Shown: one piece after another, positions 1 to 7,657 of the stretch
How positions within the stretch are numbered: the first letter of the stretch is position 1
Layout: each line of letters begins with the position of its first letter
NCBI GenBank assembly: GCA_965249525.1
Contig: OZ252237.1
Span: 806,001 to 870,000, forward strand
Length of the DNA: 64,000 nt
Origin: G965240465 sp965249525
GTDB taxonomy: Bacteria; SAR324; JACQKK01
Reading direction: 5' to 3'
Notes under the pieces: model-generated
The model's input: only the letters and a program-made list of their open reading frames with translations
Database searches by the model: none
Told to the model about the DNA's origin: nothing
Made by a program: the position numbers and the translations under genes

Positions 1-45
1 GCAAGAAATGCGCAGGCTTATCCCTTAATTAAATAATACTTCCCA

Positions 46-61
46 TGTCAATGAATTGACA
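46..61. terminator. Hairpin downstream of dapB
   Basis: A perfect inverted repeat TGTCAAT-GA-ATTGACA lies 18 bp past the dapB stop codon. As RNA it can fold with a 6-bp stem and a four-base loop. No long T-run follows on the minus strand, so it may be a weak terminator or an operator of whatever lies left of the window. The rest of bases 1-78 shows no gene. Confidence 0.35.
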
Positions 62-78
62 AGATAATTTTCCCAAAT

Positions 79-825
79 TTACAGGATTTGCTCCAGCCCG
101 TAATGCAATTGATTTAAGGAGGGCGCCTTTCGGCAGGCATGGAGTACTCCTGACATGAAGCATCCTCGGTTAAGGACTTGGTGGGTGATGCGCAGGTGCT
201 CTCCTTGGTCGCTGAGAATGACTTCTTGGTTGGCGATAAAGCCTGGGAGGCGGAGCGAGTGGGTAGGGATTTGGTTGATGGTGGCACCGAGTGCGCCGGG
301 GTGGAGTTCTTTGGATGCGGTTTTTAGGGTAGGGGCCTGGGGTCTGGCAGCTTGAATGTCTTCTGCGGTGCGGATGGCGGTGCCAGATGGAGCATCGGCT
401 TTCCCATCATGGTGGATTTCAATAATTTCGACATAAGGTAGGTGCTTGGCAGCCTCAGCAGCAAAGCGCATCATCAGTACTGCACCGATGGCAAAATTGG
501 GTGCAATTACACCGCCCAGCTTGGATTGATGCGCCTGTTTTTGAAGTTCTTTGATTTGTTGAGGCGTAAGGCCGCTGGTGCCGATGACCGGTCGTACGCC
601 GGCTGCGATGATGGCTTGGGTATTGGTGAATGCCACAGAGGGGTGGGTGAAATCGACGCAGACCTGTGGTTGAGCCTGGCTGAGACAGCTGGAGAGATGC
701 GCTTCTTTATCGCTGCTGCCGACGAGATGCAGCCCTGGCGATGCTTGGATGGCAGCAGTGGTGTGACTGCCCATGCTGCCTTTGGCACCGTTAACCCACA
801 CACTGACGCTGCCTTGCTGCTTCAT
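79..825 (-). CDS. dapB: 4-hydroxy-tetrahydrodipicolinate reductase
   Basis: DapB reduces 4-hydroxy-tetrahydrodipicolinate with NAD(P)H in the cytoplasmic lysine/diaminopimelate pathway. The protein is 248 residues, slightly short of the E. coli enzyme (273). The N-terminal dinucleotide-binding loop reads NGAKGSMG (residues 12-19). The family signature EIHH..K.DAPSGTA is at 136-150, giving the catalytic His pair (138-139) and Lys142, and APNFAIG is at 108-114. The ATG overlaps the TGA of queF by four bases (ATGA), so translation is probably coupled; no good Shine-Dalgarno is visible. It is the last gene of the fabI-queF-dapB unit. The coding strand here is C-rich, as expected for the end of a transcription unit in this window. 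Confidence 0.95.
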   Translation of the reverse strand: MKQQGSVSVWVNGAKGSMGSHTTAAIQASPGLHLVGSSDKEAHLSSCLSQAQPQVCVDFTHPSVAFTNTQAIIAAGVRPVIGTSGLTPQQIKELQKQAHQSKLGGVIAPNFAIGAVLMMRFAAEAAKHLPYVEIIEIHHDGKADAPSGTAIRTAEDIQAARPQAPTLKTASKELHPGALGATINQIPTHSLRLPGFIANQEVILSDQGEHLRITHQVLNRGCFMSGVLHACRKAPSLNQLHYGLEQIL

Positions 826-1268
826 GGATGGTGTTGGGTATGGGAAAAGGACAGCTTAGACGGGCTGGAGGAAGATTGTTGGTCTGAGCGTATTTGGCAG
901 ACAGCGTTGATACCACCTCTGGTATTGTAGCGAGTTTTTACCAACAGCCAGTGGGGTTTTAGCAGGCGGTGGATATCTGTATAGATACGGGCAGTGGCAG
1001 GTTCTTGGTACACACCCACCTGACGAAAGGAAACAAAATAGTATTTCAGCGATTTTAACTCTACCACCAGCTTGTTAGGGATGTAGTCAATCCAAACATC
1101 AGCCAGGTCTGGCAGCCCAGAGAAAGGACAAACCGCAGAGAACTCCTTGGTATAATATTCAATGGTTTGGCGAGGTCCTTGGTAAGGAAAAGTTTCCAGC
1201 CAGTCGCTGCGAATTTTTTCCTCGCTGCCAAAAGGGGGTAATTCGCGGTTTGGGGAGGCTTTTTCCAT
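822..1268 (-). CDS. queF: NADPH-dependent 7-cyano-7-deazaguanine reductase (QueF type I)
   Basis: QueF reduces preQ0 to preQ1 in queuosine tRNA-modification synthesis. At 148 residues it matches the short single-domain form (YkvM type, about 165 residues) rather than the two-domain E. coli type. The active-site segment AVCPFSGLPDLAD carries the nucleophilic Cys47 and the acid Asp54. The QueF motif starts at Glu70 (ELKSLK) and ends with a Glu at about 89 that contacts substrate. The last 25 or so residues are Ser/Gln/His-rich and look like a loose tail. It lies 14 bp after fabI and overlaps dapB by 4 bp, so the three genes should share a transcript, although their pathways are unrelated. Confidence 0.93.
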   Translation of the reverse strand: MEKASPNRELPPFGSEEKIRSDWLETFPYQGPRQTIEYYTKEFSAVCPFSGLPDLADVWIDYIPNKLVVELKSLKYYFVSFRQVGVYQEPATARIYTDIHRLLKPHWLLVKTRYNTRGGINAVCQIRSDQQSSSSPSKLSFSHTQHHP

Positions 1269-1282
1269 AGTAGCCCCTTATT

Positions 1283-2074
1283 CTAGTTGGCCATTGCATT
1301 GAAACCGGCGTCCACATACAAGGTTTGCCCGCTAATACCAGAGGCTTTGTCACTAAGAAGAAAAATCACACTATTGGCGATTTCTTCCACGGACACATTA
1401 CGTCCCAAAGCTGAATGCTCACCAGCAATTCTCAACATATTACCAAATTTCTTGATGCCAGAAGAGGATAAAGTCTTCAAGGCACCAGCAGACACTGCAT
1501 TAAAACGCAGCTCATCTGTACCATATTCTCTGGATAGATAACGGATAGATGCTTCTAAAGCAGCCTTGGCTGGTCCCATCACATTGTAATGGGGCACTGC
1601 CAGCACCGAGCCAATAAATGACATACATACCAATGAACCCCGACCACGCTGTTTCATTCTAGGTGCTGCATGACACGCCAACGGCACCACAGAATAAGCA
1701 CTCACCTCCTGCGCCAATAACCACCCCTGCCGCGAAGTCTGTGAGAAATCCCGCTCCAAATCTTCCCGCAAGGCAAAAGCTGACGAATGCAGCACAAAAT
1801 CCAAACCCTCTGGCCATACTTTGTCCAACTCACTAAATACCCCCGTTATCTGTTCATCAGACAGCAGATCCAGTGGTAATATCGAAGCTACACGCCATTC
1901 CTGCTGCAATTTCTTCACAAATTGCTCAAAACGACCCTTGGGATCTGGCCCATATGTCAACACCAGTTCCGCCCCCAGCTCATGCAATCCACGTGCAACC
2001 GCATACGCAATACTGCGCTGATTGGCTACACCCAATATCAATCCTCGCTTGCCCGTAAAATCTATCATGCTCAT
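1283..2074 (-). CDS. fabI: Enoyl-[acyl-carrier-protein] reductase (NADH)
   Basis: FabI catalyses the last step of each fatty-acid elongation cycle; it is the target of triclosan and isoniazid-type drugs. The sequence has the SDR-like start KRGLILGVANQRSIAY, the SSAF segment, and the FabI catalytic Tyr-x6-Lys in YNVMGPAK, followed by the conserved RFNAVSAGALKTL region. Three in-frame starts are possible: TTG at 2083, ATG at 2074 and ATG at 2068. I chose 2074 because a G-rich stretch lies 10 bases upstream; family alignments also allow 2068. First gene of the fabI-queF-dapB unit, divergent from clpB. The coding strand is G/T-rich at its 5' end. Confidence 0.93.
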   Translation of the reverse strand: MSMIDFTGKRGLILGVANQRSIAYAVARGLHELGAELVLTYGPDPKGRFEQFVKKLQQEWRVASILPLDLLSDEQITGVFSELDKVWPEGLDFVLHSSAFALREDLERDFSQTSRQGWLLAQEVSAYSVVPLACHAAPRMKQRGRGSLVCMSFIGSVLAVPHYNVMGPAKAALEASIRYLSREYGTDELRFNAVSAGALKTLSSSGIKKFGNMLRIAGEHSALGRNVSVEEIANSVIFLLSDKASGISGQTLYVDAGFNAMAN

Positions 2075-2083
2075 TCCATGCAA

Positions 2084-2442
2084 TCCCCCCTCTCTTATAC
2101 ATTCTTTTTGTTGTCTCCCATTCCACCAGAACTTGTCAACCGCAGATCCATTTTCTACAACCTAACTCCATCCCATCCCACCAGATAGCACAAACATGGT
2201 TTAAGCATGGTATGCTAGACACGCACCACGCTAAACCCCCGCCCCATTTTTTGCCAGTACAGCATCGCCACCCTATGTGAATTGAGGCACTTTTACTTGC
2301 AGCCCGCGCTCAAGTTGGAAATTGTGTGCGATAATGTGCCATGATGGCTATGAGAAGGGGAATTTTGAGTGGCAGGATGCGACTCAAAAAAAGCAATGAA
2401 TGCGCGGGGTGATTAGATAAAGTTTGGACAGGGAGGCCTGCT
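2084..2442. other. Divergent intergenic region fabI/clpB
   Basis: About 360 bp with no convincing gene; it must hold the promoters for fabI (left) and clpB (right). Two symmetric elements are visible: AGCAT-GGT-ATGCT at 2204-2216, and an imperfect hairpin ACTTG..AGC-CCGC-GCT-CAAGT at 2295-2315 that would fall in or near the clpB leader. I see no convincing sigma-32 promoter and no CIRCE element, so the heat-shock control of clpB remains open. Confidence 0.4.
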
Positions 2443-5043
2443 ATGGGGTTGTCATTATCTCGTTTTACACAGAATGCCCAGGAGGCTATTCTGGAGGCAC
2501 AGCAGCTGGCGGAGGAGAAGCAGCATGCCAAGATAGACCCTGAGCACCTGCTGTTGACCTTGATTCGTCAGCAGGATGGATTAGCGCAGGTGCTGCTGAG
2601 GAAGTTGGGGGATGGGAGCAATGGATTGGAAAGGTTGTCGGGGGGGTTGGAGCGTCATTTGGAGAGGCTGCCGCACACGGCGACGGTGGGTGCAAAGCCC
2701 TATGTGTCTAAGAAGCTGCAGGCGGTATTTTCGCGTTCGGAGCGAGAAGCGGTAGCGTTGCGGGATGAGTTTACTGCGCCTGAGCATTTACTGATTGGCT
2801 TGGCCATGGAACAAGGGGGAGTTGCACAGGAGTTATTGCAAACGCGTGGGATTAATCGTCAGAGTGCGTTGGGATTTTTGCGGGAGTTGCGTAGGAACAA
2901 GGCGGACAGCAGGGAAGAGGAAAACGCCTTTGGGGCTTTGGACAAGTATTGTGTAGATCTTATTCAGCAGGCGCGCTCAGGCAAGTTGGACCCAGTGATT
3001 GGACGCGATGAGGAGGTGCGTCGGGTGATTCAGGTGCTGAGTCGCAGGAGGAAGAATAATCCTGTGCTGATTGGCGAGCCTGGGGTAGGCAAGACAGCGA
3101 TTGTAGAGGGTTTGGCACAGCGTATTTTGGCTGGTGATGTGCCAGATGGTTTACGCAGCAAGCGGATACTTTCGCTTGATTTGGGATCATTGGTGGCTGG
3201 TGCCAAGTTCCGTGGTGACTTTGAGGATCGTATGAAAGCCATCATCAGTGCCATAGAGGGTGCTGCGGGGAATGTGATTCTCTTTATTGATGAGCTGCAC
3301 ACGCTGGTGGGTGCGGGGGCTTCAGAAGGTGCTTTGGATGCCAGCAACATGCTAAAACCTGCCTTAGCGCGCGGCAGCTTGCGCTGTGTTGGTGCTACCA
3401 CACTGCAAGAATACAAAAAACATATGGAAAAAGATCCCGCATTAGAAAGGCGCTTCCAGCAAATTCTCATCAATCCACCAGATACCGAGAACACCGTTGC
3501 CATCCTGCGGGGACTAAAAGAAAAGTACCAAGTTCATCATGGCGTCCGTGTCAAGGATGCTGCCATCATCGCTGCAGCCAAACTCTCTGACCGCTACCTG
3601 TCTGATCGATTTCTCCCCGATAAAGCTATTGACCTCATAGATGAAGCCTCCGCACAACTCTGCATAGAAATTGATTCTCTGCCTACCGAAATTGATCAAA
3701 TAGACCGCCGTGTGATGCAGCTGGAAATTGAAGCTCAAGCCCTCAAAAACGAAGATGACTCTGCCAGCCAAGAACGCCTGAAAAACCTAGAAAAAGAACT
3801 GTATTCCCTGAAGCAAAACAGTAAAGAGAAAAAAGAAAAATGGCAGCGAGAACGCGAGGCCATCCGAAAAATCCGCGAACTGCAAGAGAAAATTGAACGC
3901 ACCCGTCAAGAAGAACAAGAAGCCCAACGCGCTGGCAATCTTGAAGTAGCTGCACGACTTAAATACGGTGTGTTAGATGAACTCAATAAAAAGCTTTCTG
4001 ATGCCAATCAGGAGTTAGAGCAACTCGGTGGCGGCCGCATGCTGCGTGAGGCCGTTGATGCAGAAGACATAGCCCGCGTATTGAACCGCTGGACAGGCAT
4101 TCCCGTAGAACGCATGCTGGAAGGCGAACGCCACAAATTGCTGCAAATGGAGCAAACCCTGGCTACCCGTGTAGTCGGACAAGAAGACGCCATCAGTGCC
4201 GTCAGCAACGCCATCCGACGTTCCCGCGCCGGCATCCAAGACCCCGATCGTCCCATCGCTTCCTTCATCTTTGCTGGTTCCACTGGCGTGGGAAAAACCG
4301 AACTCGCCCGTTCCATTGCTGCCTTCCTCTTTGATGATGAACGCTCCATAGTGCGCCTTGACATGTCAGAATACATGGAAAAACACTCTGTTGCTCGCAT
4401 GATTGGCGCCCCTCCAGGCTACATCGGTTTTGAAGAGGGCGGTGTACTCACAGAAGCCGTTCGCCGACGTCCCTACTCTTTGCTGCTGCTGGATGAAATT
4501 GAAAAAGCACACCCCGATGTCTTTAACCTCTTCCTGCAAGTAATGGATTGCGGTCGACTCACCAACAGCCAGGGACGCAGCGTAGATTTCCGCAACGTTG
4601 TGTTCATCATGACCACCAACCTTGGACAACAAGACTTGCAAAACGGACGTCCTCTATCCCATCAAGAACTGGCGCGCAATGCAGCCAGCGCACTGCGGCA
4701 ACACTTCCGACCCGAATTCCTCAACCGCTTGGATGAGGTCATCGTCTTCAAACCCCTCGCTAAACCAGCACTGGAAAAAATCGTGGATATCCAACTGAAG
4801 CAATTGCAGCAGCGACTGCAAGAGCGCGGCATCCGCCTAAACCTAGAAGACAGCGCTCGCTCCTATCTCGCCGAACAAGGCTTTGACCCCTACTTCGGAG
4901 CACGACCCCTCAAACGCCTCCTCCAACAAGAAGTGCTGGACGTCCTCGCCAGTAAAATGCTGGACGATACCCTCAAATCTGGCGATAAAGTCCGCATACT
5001 CTGTTCAAGTAAAGGCACCCTCAGCTTCCGCAGAGATAAATAA
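2443..5043 (+). CDS. clpB: ATP-dependent disaggregase ClpB (Hsp104 family)
   Basis: ClpB threads aggregated proteins through its hexameric pore and works with DnaK; it is cytoplasmic. The 866 residues match the family. Order: Clp N-domain repeats (about 1-145), AAA+ domain 1 with Walker A GEPGVGKT near 211 and Walker B ILFIDELH near 278, the charged coiled-coil middle domain (about 410-530) that separates ClpB from ClpA/ClpC, AAA+ domain 2 with GSTGVGKT near 611 and LLLDEIEKAH near 680, and the C-terminal domain. GGGAGG six bases upstream supports the ATG. It is a single-gene unit with its own terminator. Base use changes strongly along the gene: bases 2581-2700 hold 54 G and 20 C, bases 4861-4980 hold 22 G and 43 C. 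Confidence 0.98.
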   Translation: MGLSLSRFTQNAQEAILEAQQLAEEKQHAKIDPEHLLLTLIRQQDGLAQVLLRKLGDGSNGLERLSGGLERHLERLPHTATVGAKPYVSKKLQAVFSRSEREAVALRDEFTAPEHLLIGLAMEQGGVAQELLQTRGINRQSALGFLRELRRNKADSREEENAFGALDKYCVDLIQQARSGKLDPVIGRDEEVRRVIQVLSRRRKNNPVLIGEPGVGKTAIVEGLAQRILAGDVPDGLRSKRILSLDLGSLVAGAKFRGDFEDRMKAIISAIEGAAGNVILFIDELHTLVGAGASEGALDASNMLKPALARGSLRCVGATTLQEYKKHMEKDPALERRFQQILINPPDTENTVAILRGLKEKYQVHHGVRVKDAAIIAAAKLSDRYLSDRFLPDKAIDLIDEASAQLCIEIDSLPTEIDQIDRRVMQLEIEAQALKNEDDSASQERLKNLEKELYSLKQNSKEKKEKWQREREAIRKIRELQEKIERTRQEEQEAQRAGNLEVAARLKYGVLDELNKKLSDANQELEQLGGGRMLREAVDAEDIARVLNRWTGIPVERMLEGERHKLLQMEQTLATRVVGQEDAISAVSNAIRRSRAGIQDPDRPIASFIFAGSTGVGKTELARSIAAFLFDDERSIVRLDMSEYMEKHSVARMIGAPPGYIGFEEGGVLTEAVRRRPYSLLLLDEIEKAHPDVFNLFLQVMDCGRLTNSQGRSVDFRNVVFIMTTNLGQQDLQNGRPLSHQELARNAASALRQHFRPEFLNRLDEVIVFKPLAKPALEKIVDIQLKQLQQRLQERGIRLNLEDSARSYLAEQGFDPYFGARPLKRLLQQEVLDVLASKMLDDTLKSGDKVRILCSSKGTLSFRRDK

Positions 5044-5205
5044 AAGCTAGAATTAGTCTGTGGCGCAGCTTGCCTCCCTAGAAAAAAGCAAGTCGGGGCT
5101 AGCCACAAACCTGTACATAGTGCTAGTTGCAGCTGGCATTCCTTACATCAGCCCACCACATTTTATAAAGAGGTAGGAGTTTTTTGCTGGGAGTTGTAGC
5201 AGAAC

Positions 5206-5247
5206 AAGCTTCCTTTGCATAAGCGAGCAAGAAGGAGGCTTATTTTT
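5206..5247 (+). terminator. Rho-independent terminator after clpB
   Basis: Near-perfect 10-bp arms aagcttcctt (5206-5215) and aaggaggctt (5232-5241), one mismatch, followed by a T-run at 5243-5247. It lies about 165 bp past the clpB stop and faces the small minus-strand gene. Confidence 0.6.
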
Positions 5248-5266
5248 ATGGCTAGAGACTTAGACT

Positions 5267-5485
5267 TCACTTCGCATTGTATTTGGGGTCTAGGCGCTTG
5301 AGTTCTTGCTGTTCCCAGACCTTGGCTTTGTCTTTAGAGCTTGTTTGTTTGATTATATAAACGCGCACATCACCACTGTATTGATTTTGATGGTCCTCTT
5401 CTTCTCTTTGAGGATCTTCAGTAACGCCAACGTAGACAATAGAATCTGATGGATCCATCAAGTAATATCCGTAATACATAATCAT
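5267..5485 (-). CDS. Small protein, possibly GIY-YIG-like
   Basis: A 72-residue reading frame with an AGGG-type ribosome site upstream of its ATG. It begins YYGYYLMDP and continues IVYVGVTEDPQR...H, which resembles the opening of a GIY-YIG nuclease domain (first Tyr motif, YVG in place of YIG, then an Arg and a His). It lacks the later catalytic Glu/Asn region of the full 90-residue domain, so it is either a degenerate or minimal member or a chance match. Its promoter region is very AT-rich, unlike the flanks. A real gene is likely; the function is not established. Confidence 0.5.
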   Translation of the reverse strand: MIMYYGYYLMDPSDSIVYVGVTEDPQREEEDHQNQYSGDVRVYIIKQTSSKDKAKVWEQQELKRLDPKYNAK

Positions 5486-5539
5486 TCACCCTTGAAAAGA
5501 AGTTATCGTGATGTGTTGATGCCAAAATTTTATAGGCTA

Positions 5540-5549
5540 TATTATAATA
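5540..5549. promoter_or_regulatory. AT-rich palindrome upstream of small gene
   Basis: TATTATAATA, a perfect 10-bp palindrome extendable to ATATTATAATAT (5539-5550), in an AT-rich stretch 54 bp upstream of the small minus-strand gene. The same 10-mer occurs at 24196-24205 in the znuC/znuA divergent region. It may be a Zur-like operator or simply promoter DNA. Confidence 0.3.
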
Positions 5550-5611
5550 TTATATCACGGGAATGCAAGATTTTTTTACAGTTATTTCTCACCTGGGAGA
5601 GCGGTGGTTTC

Positions 5612-5785
5612 TCACTGTTGCAATGAGTGAAGAATGGCTTCTAGCAGCCGATTGGTTTCTTTTTGTCTTCTGGCCAACAGATAGACATTGAGGGGTATCA
5701 AAATGCCTAAGAGGGTAATCAGACCCAGGCAGAACAGCAAGAACAAAACAAAGGGCAAGGAGAATAGGGAAAATAATACATCCAT
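5612..5785 (-). CDS. Small single-pass membrane protein
   Basis: 57 residues. A long hydrophobic stretch (about residues 5-38: SLFSLPFVLF...GILIPLNVYLL) is followed by a short charged, probably helical tail ARRQKETNRLLEAILHSLQQ. AAGGTG sits six bases before the ATG at 5785, which is why I prefer it to the GTG at 5794. No family recognised. Such proteins can be small regulatory subunits of membrane complexes, but nothing nearby identifies a partner. It lies just downstream of thrS on the same strand. Confidence 0.55.
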   Translation of the reverse strand: MDVLFSLFSLPFVLFLLFCLGLITLLGILIPLNVYLLARRQKETNRLLEAILHSLQQ

Positions 5786-5838
5786 AGACAACACCTTTTA
5801 GTGTGTAATTGGTGAGGGTGGCAGCCTCTGTGTTGGTG

Positions 5839-7650
5839 TTATGAGGTTTGGCGCCAATCTTTGCGTTGTTTAATTTCGTTGAGCAGCAATTGTTGCAGTT
5901 TGTCTGCGGGAAGGGTGGACTGCTGCTGGCTGCCGTGGCGTCGCCAGCTGATGGTAGAGTTGGCTTGTTCTTGGTCGCCAGCGATGAGGATGTTGGGTAT
6001 TTTTTGTGTTTGTGCTAGTCGCATGCGTTTGCTGAGTGACTCGTTGCTGTCGTCCACTGTGGCGCGAATGAGATTTTGGCGCAGTTGTTGTTGGAGGCTT
6101 TGGGCGTAAGGGTTGTGGGAGGGGGCTACGGGGAGGATGAGGGCTTGTATAGGAGCGAGCCAGGTGGGAAAGGCGCCAGCGTAATGCTCAATGAGAAAGG
6201 CGATGAAACGTTCTTGCGTACCTAAGGGCGCACGGTGAATGATGTGAGGCTGATGGGGTTGGTTATCTGTTCCGATGTATTCCAGTCCAAAACGTTCAGC
6301 CATGATGAGGTCAAGTTGGTTGGTGGAGGCAGTTTCTTCACGCCCTGCCACATTGCTCAGCTGCATGTCTATTTTTGGTCCGTAGAAGCAGGCTTCACCG
6401 CTTTCGGTGTGAAATGGTACTTCCAGGTCTTGCATGGCTTCAGTAATCAGTCGATTGGCGTCCTGCCAGACCTGGGGTGGGCCAGCGTATTTGTCTTTGT
6501 TGAGATCGGGCAGGGAGAGGCGCATCCAGTAGTTGGTGATGCCGAACAGGCGATAGTAGTCCAGGTGCATTTGCATCACTTGGATGAATTCTTCTTTGGT
6601 TTGTTCGGGGGTGCAGTAGATGTGTGCGTCGTTAATTTCTAGTGCGCGTACACGGAGCAGACCACTGAGTTCGCCGGATTGTTCATAGCGATAGCACATG
6701 CCATATTCGGCAAGCCTGAGGGGCAGGTCACGATAGCTGCGTGGGGCAGCTTTGTAGATCATGTGGTGATGGGGACAGTTCATGGGTTTAAGATAGAAGT
6801 GTCCGTCATCACAGATCATGGGAGGGAACATGTCATCTTGGTAGTAGGGCAGGTGCCCTGAGGTGTGGTAAAGGCCTTCCTTAGTGATGTGGGGTGTGGA
6901 GACACGTTGGTAGCCGGCGCGGAATTCCATTTCCATGGCTAGGTTTTCCAGTTCTTGTCGGATGACTGCGCCGTTAGGCAGCCAGAGGGGCAATCCTTTG
7001 CCGATTTCATCATTGATGGTAAAGAGTTGCAGCTGTTGACCGATTTTGCGGTGATCTCGGGTTTTGGCGAGTTCGCGTTGCTGGAGGAAGTGTTTGAGTT
7101 CTTCTTTTTTGGCGAAGGCGAGTCCGTGTACGCGCTGCAACATGGGATTGTTTTCATCGCCGCGCCAGTAGGCACCTGCGAGGAAATCCAACCTGAAAGA
7201 GTCTGCAGGCAGTTTGCTGGTAGATTCTACATGGGGGCCCTGGCACATATCAGAGAAGGATCCGTTGGTGTAGACACCAAGGTCTTTTTCTCCTGTTGCC
7301 ATAAGCTCTTCAGCCATTTCAATTTTGTAGGGTTGATCTTGTTTTTTAAGCTGCAGCAGCAGCTGTGCTGCGGGGATTTGGCTTTGTTGAAAGATTTGGT
7401 CTTCTTGAATAATGCGACGCATGTGTTTTTCCAAAGCGGGGAGGTCTTCTGGACGGAGAGGTGGGGAGACGTCAAAATCGTAGAAGAAGCCATGTTGGGT
7501 GGGGGGACCATATCCCAGCTTGACATGGGAACGGATTTGGCAGACGGCTTGTGCCAGTACATGTGCCAGCGAGTGGCGCATGCGATAAAGGGGATGGCTA
7601 CGGTCTTTGGCGATCAGGCTGGCAGGTAGGCTGGAGGAGGATTGCGCCAT
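5839..7650 (-). CDS. thrS: Threonine--tRNA ligase lacking the TGS domain
   Basis: Class II synthetase charging tRNA-Thr. About 603 residues from ATG 7650, which lies 8 bp after the upstream gene's stop; an alternative TTG/ATG further upstream would overlap that gene by 100 bp. The usual N-terminal TGS domain is missing: the protein enters almost at once the editing domain (HSLAHVLAQA and CQGPHVESTS, the H..xH / C.GPH zinc site). Motif 2 (YRYEQSGELSGLLRVRALE..DAH) and motif 3 (GTQERFIAFLIEHYAG) are intact, followed by the anticodon-binding domain. No Shine-Dalgarno is visible before the ATG; the sequence there is pyrimidine-rich (CTTCC), so translation may depend on coupling. The coding strand is C-rich throughout. 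Confidence 0.95.
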   Translation of the reverse strand: MAQSSSSLPASLIAKDRSHPLYRMRHSLAHVLAQAVCQIRSHVKLGYGPPTQHGFFYDFDVSPPLRPEDLPALEKHMRRIIQEDQIFQQSQIPAAQLLLQLKKQDQPYKIEMAEELMATGEKDLGVYTNGSFSDMCQGPHVESTSKLPADSFRLDFLAGAYWRGDENNPMLQRVHGLAFAKKEELKHFLQQRELAKTRDHRKIGQQLQLFTINDEIGKGLPLWLPNGAVIRQELENLAMEMEFRAGYQRVSTPHITKEGLYHTSGHLPYYQDDMFPPMICDDGHFYLKPMNCPHHHMIYKAAPRSYRDLPLRLAEYGMCYRYEQSGELSGLLRVRALEINDAHIYCTPEQTKEEFIQVMQMHLDYYRLFGITNYWMRLSLPDLNKDKYAGPPQVWQDANRLITEAMQDLEVPFHTESGEACFYGPKIDMQLSNVAGREETASTNQLDLIMAERFGLEYIGTDNQPHQPHIIHRAPLGTQERFIAFLIEHYAGAFPTWLAPIQALILPVAPSHNPYAQSLQQQLRQNLIRATVDDSNESLSKRMRLAQTQKIPNILIAGDQEQANSTISWRRHGSQQQSTLPADKLQQLLLNEIKQRKDWRQTS

Positions 7651-7657
7651 GGAAGTT

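Noticed and set aside
2084..2442. Sigma-32 promoter or CIRCE element for clpB
   Set aside because: I found neither a CTTGAA/CCCCAT pair with correct spacing nor a CIRCE inverted repeat; only a weak hairpin and short palindrome.
6955..7629. Open frame of 224 codons on the plus strand opposite thrS
   Set aside because: It is antisense to a clearly conserved synthetase; no family, no ribosome site. The skewed base use of this genome produces long antisense frames.
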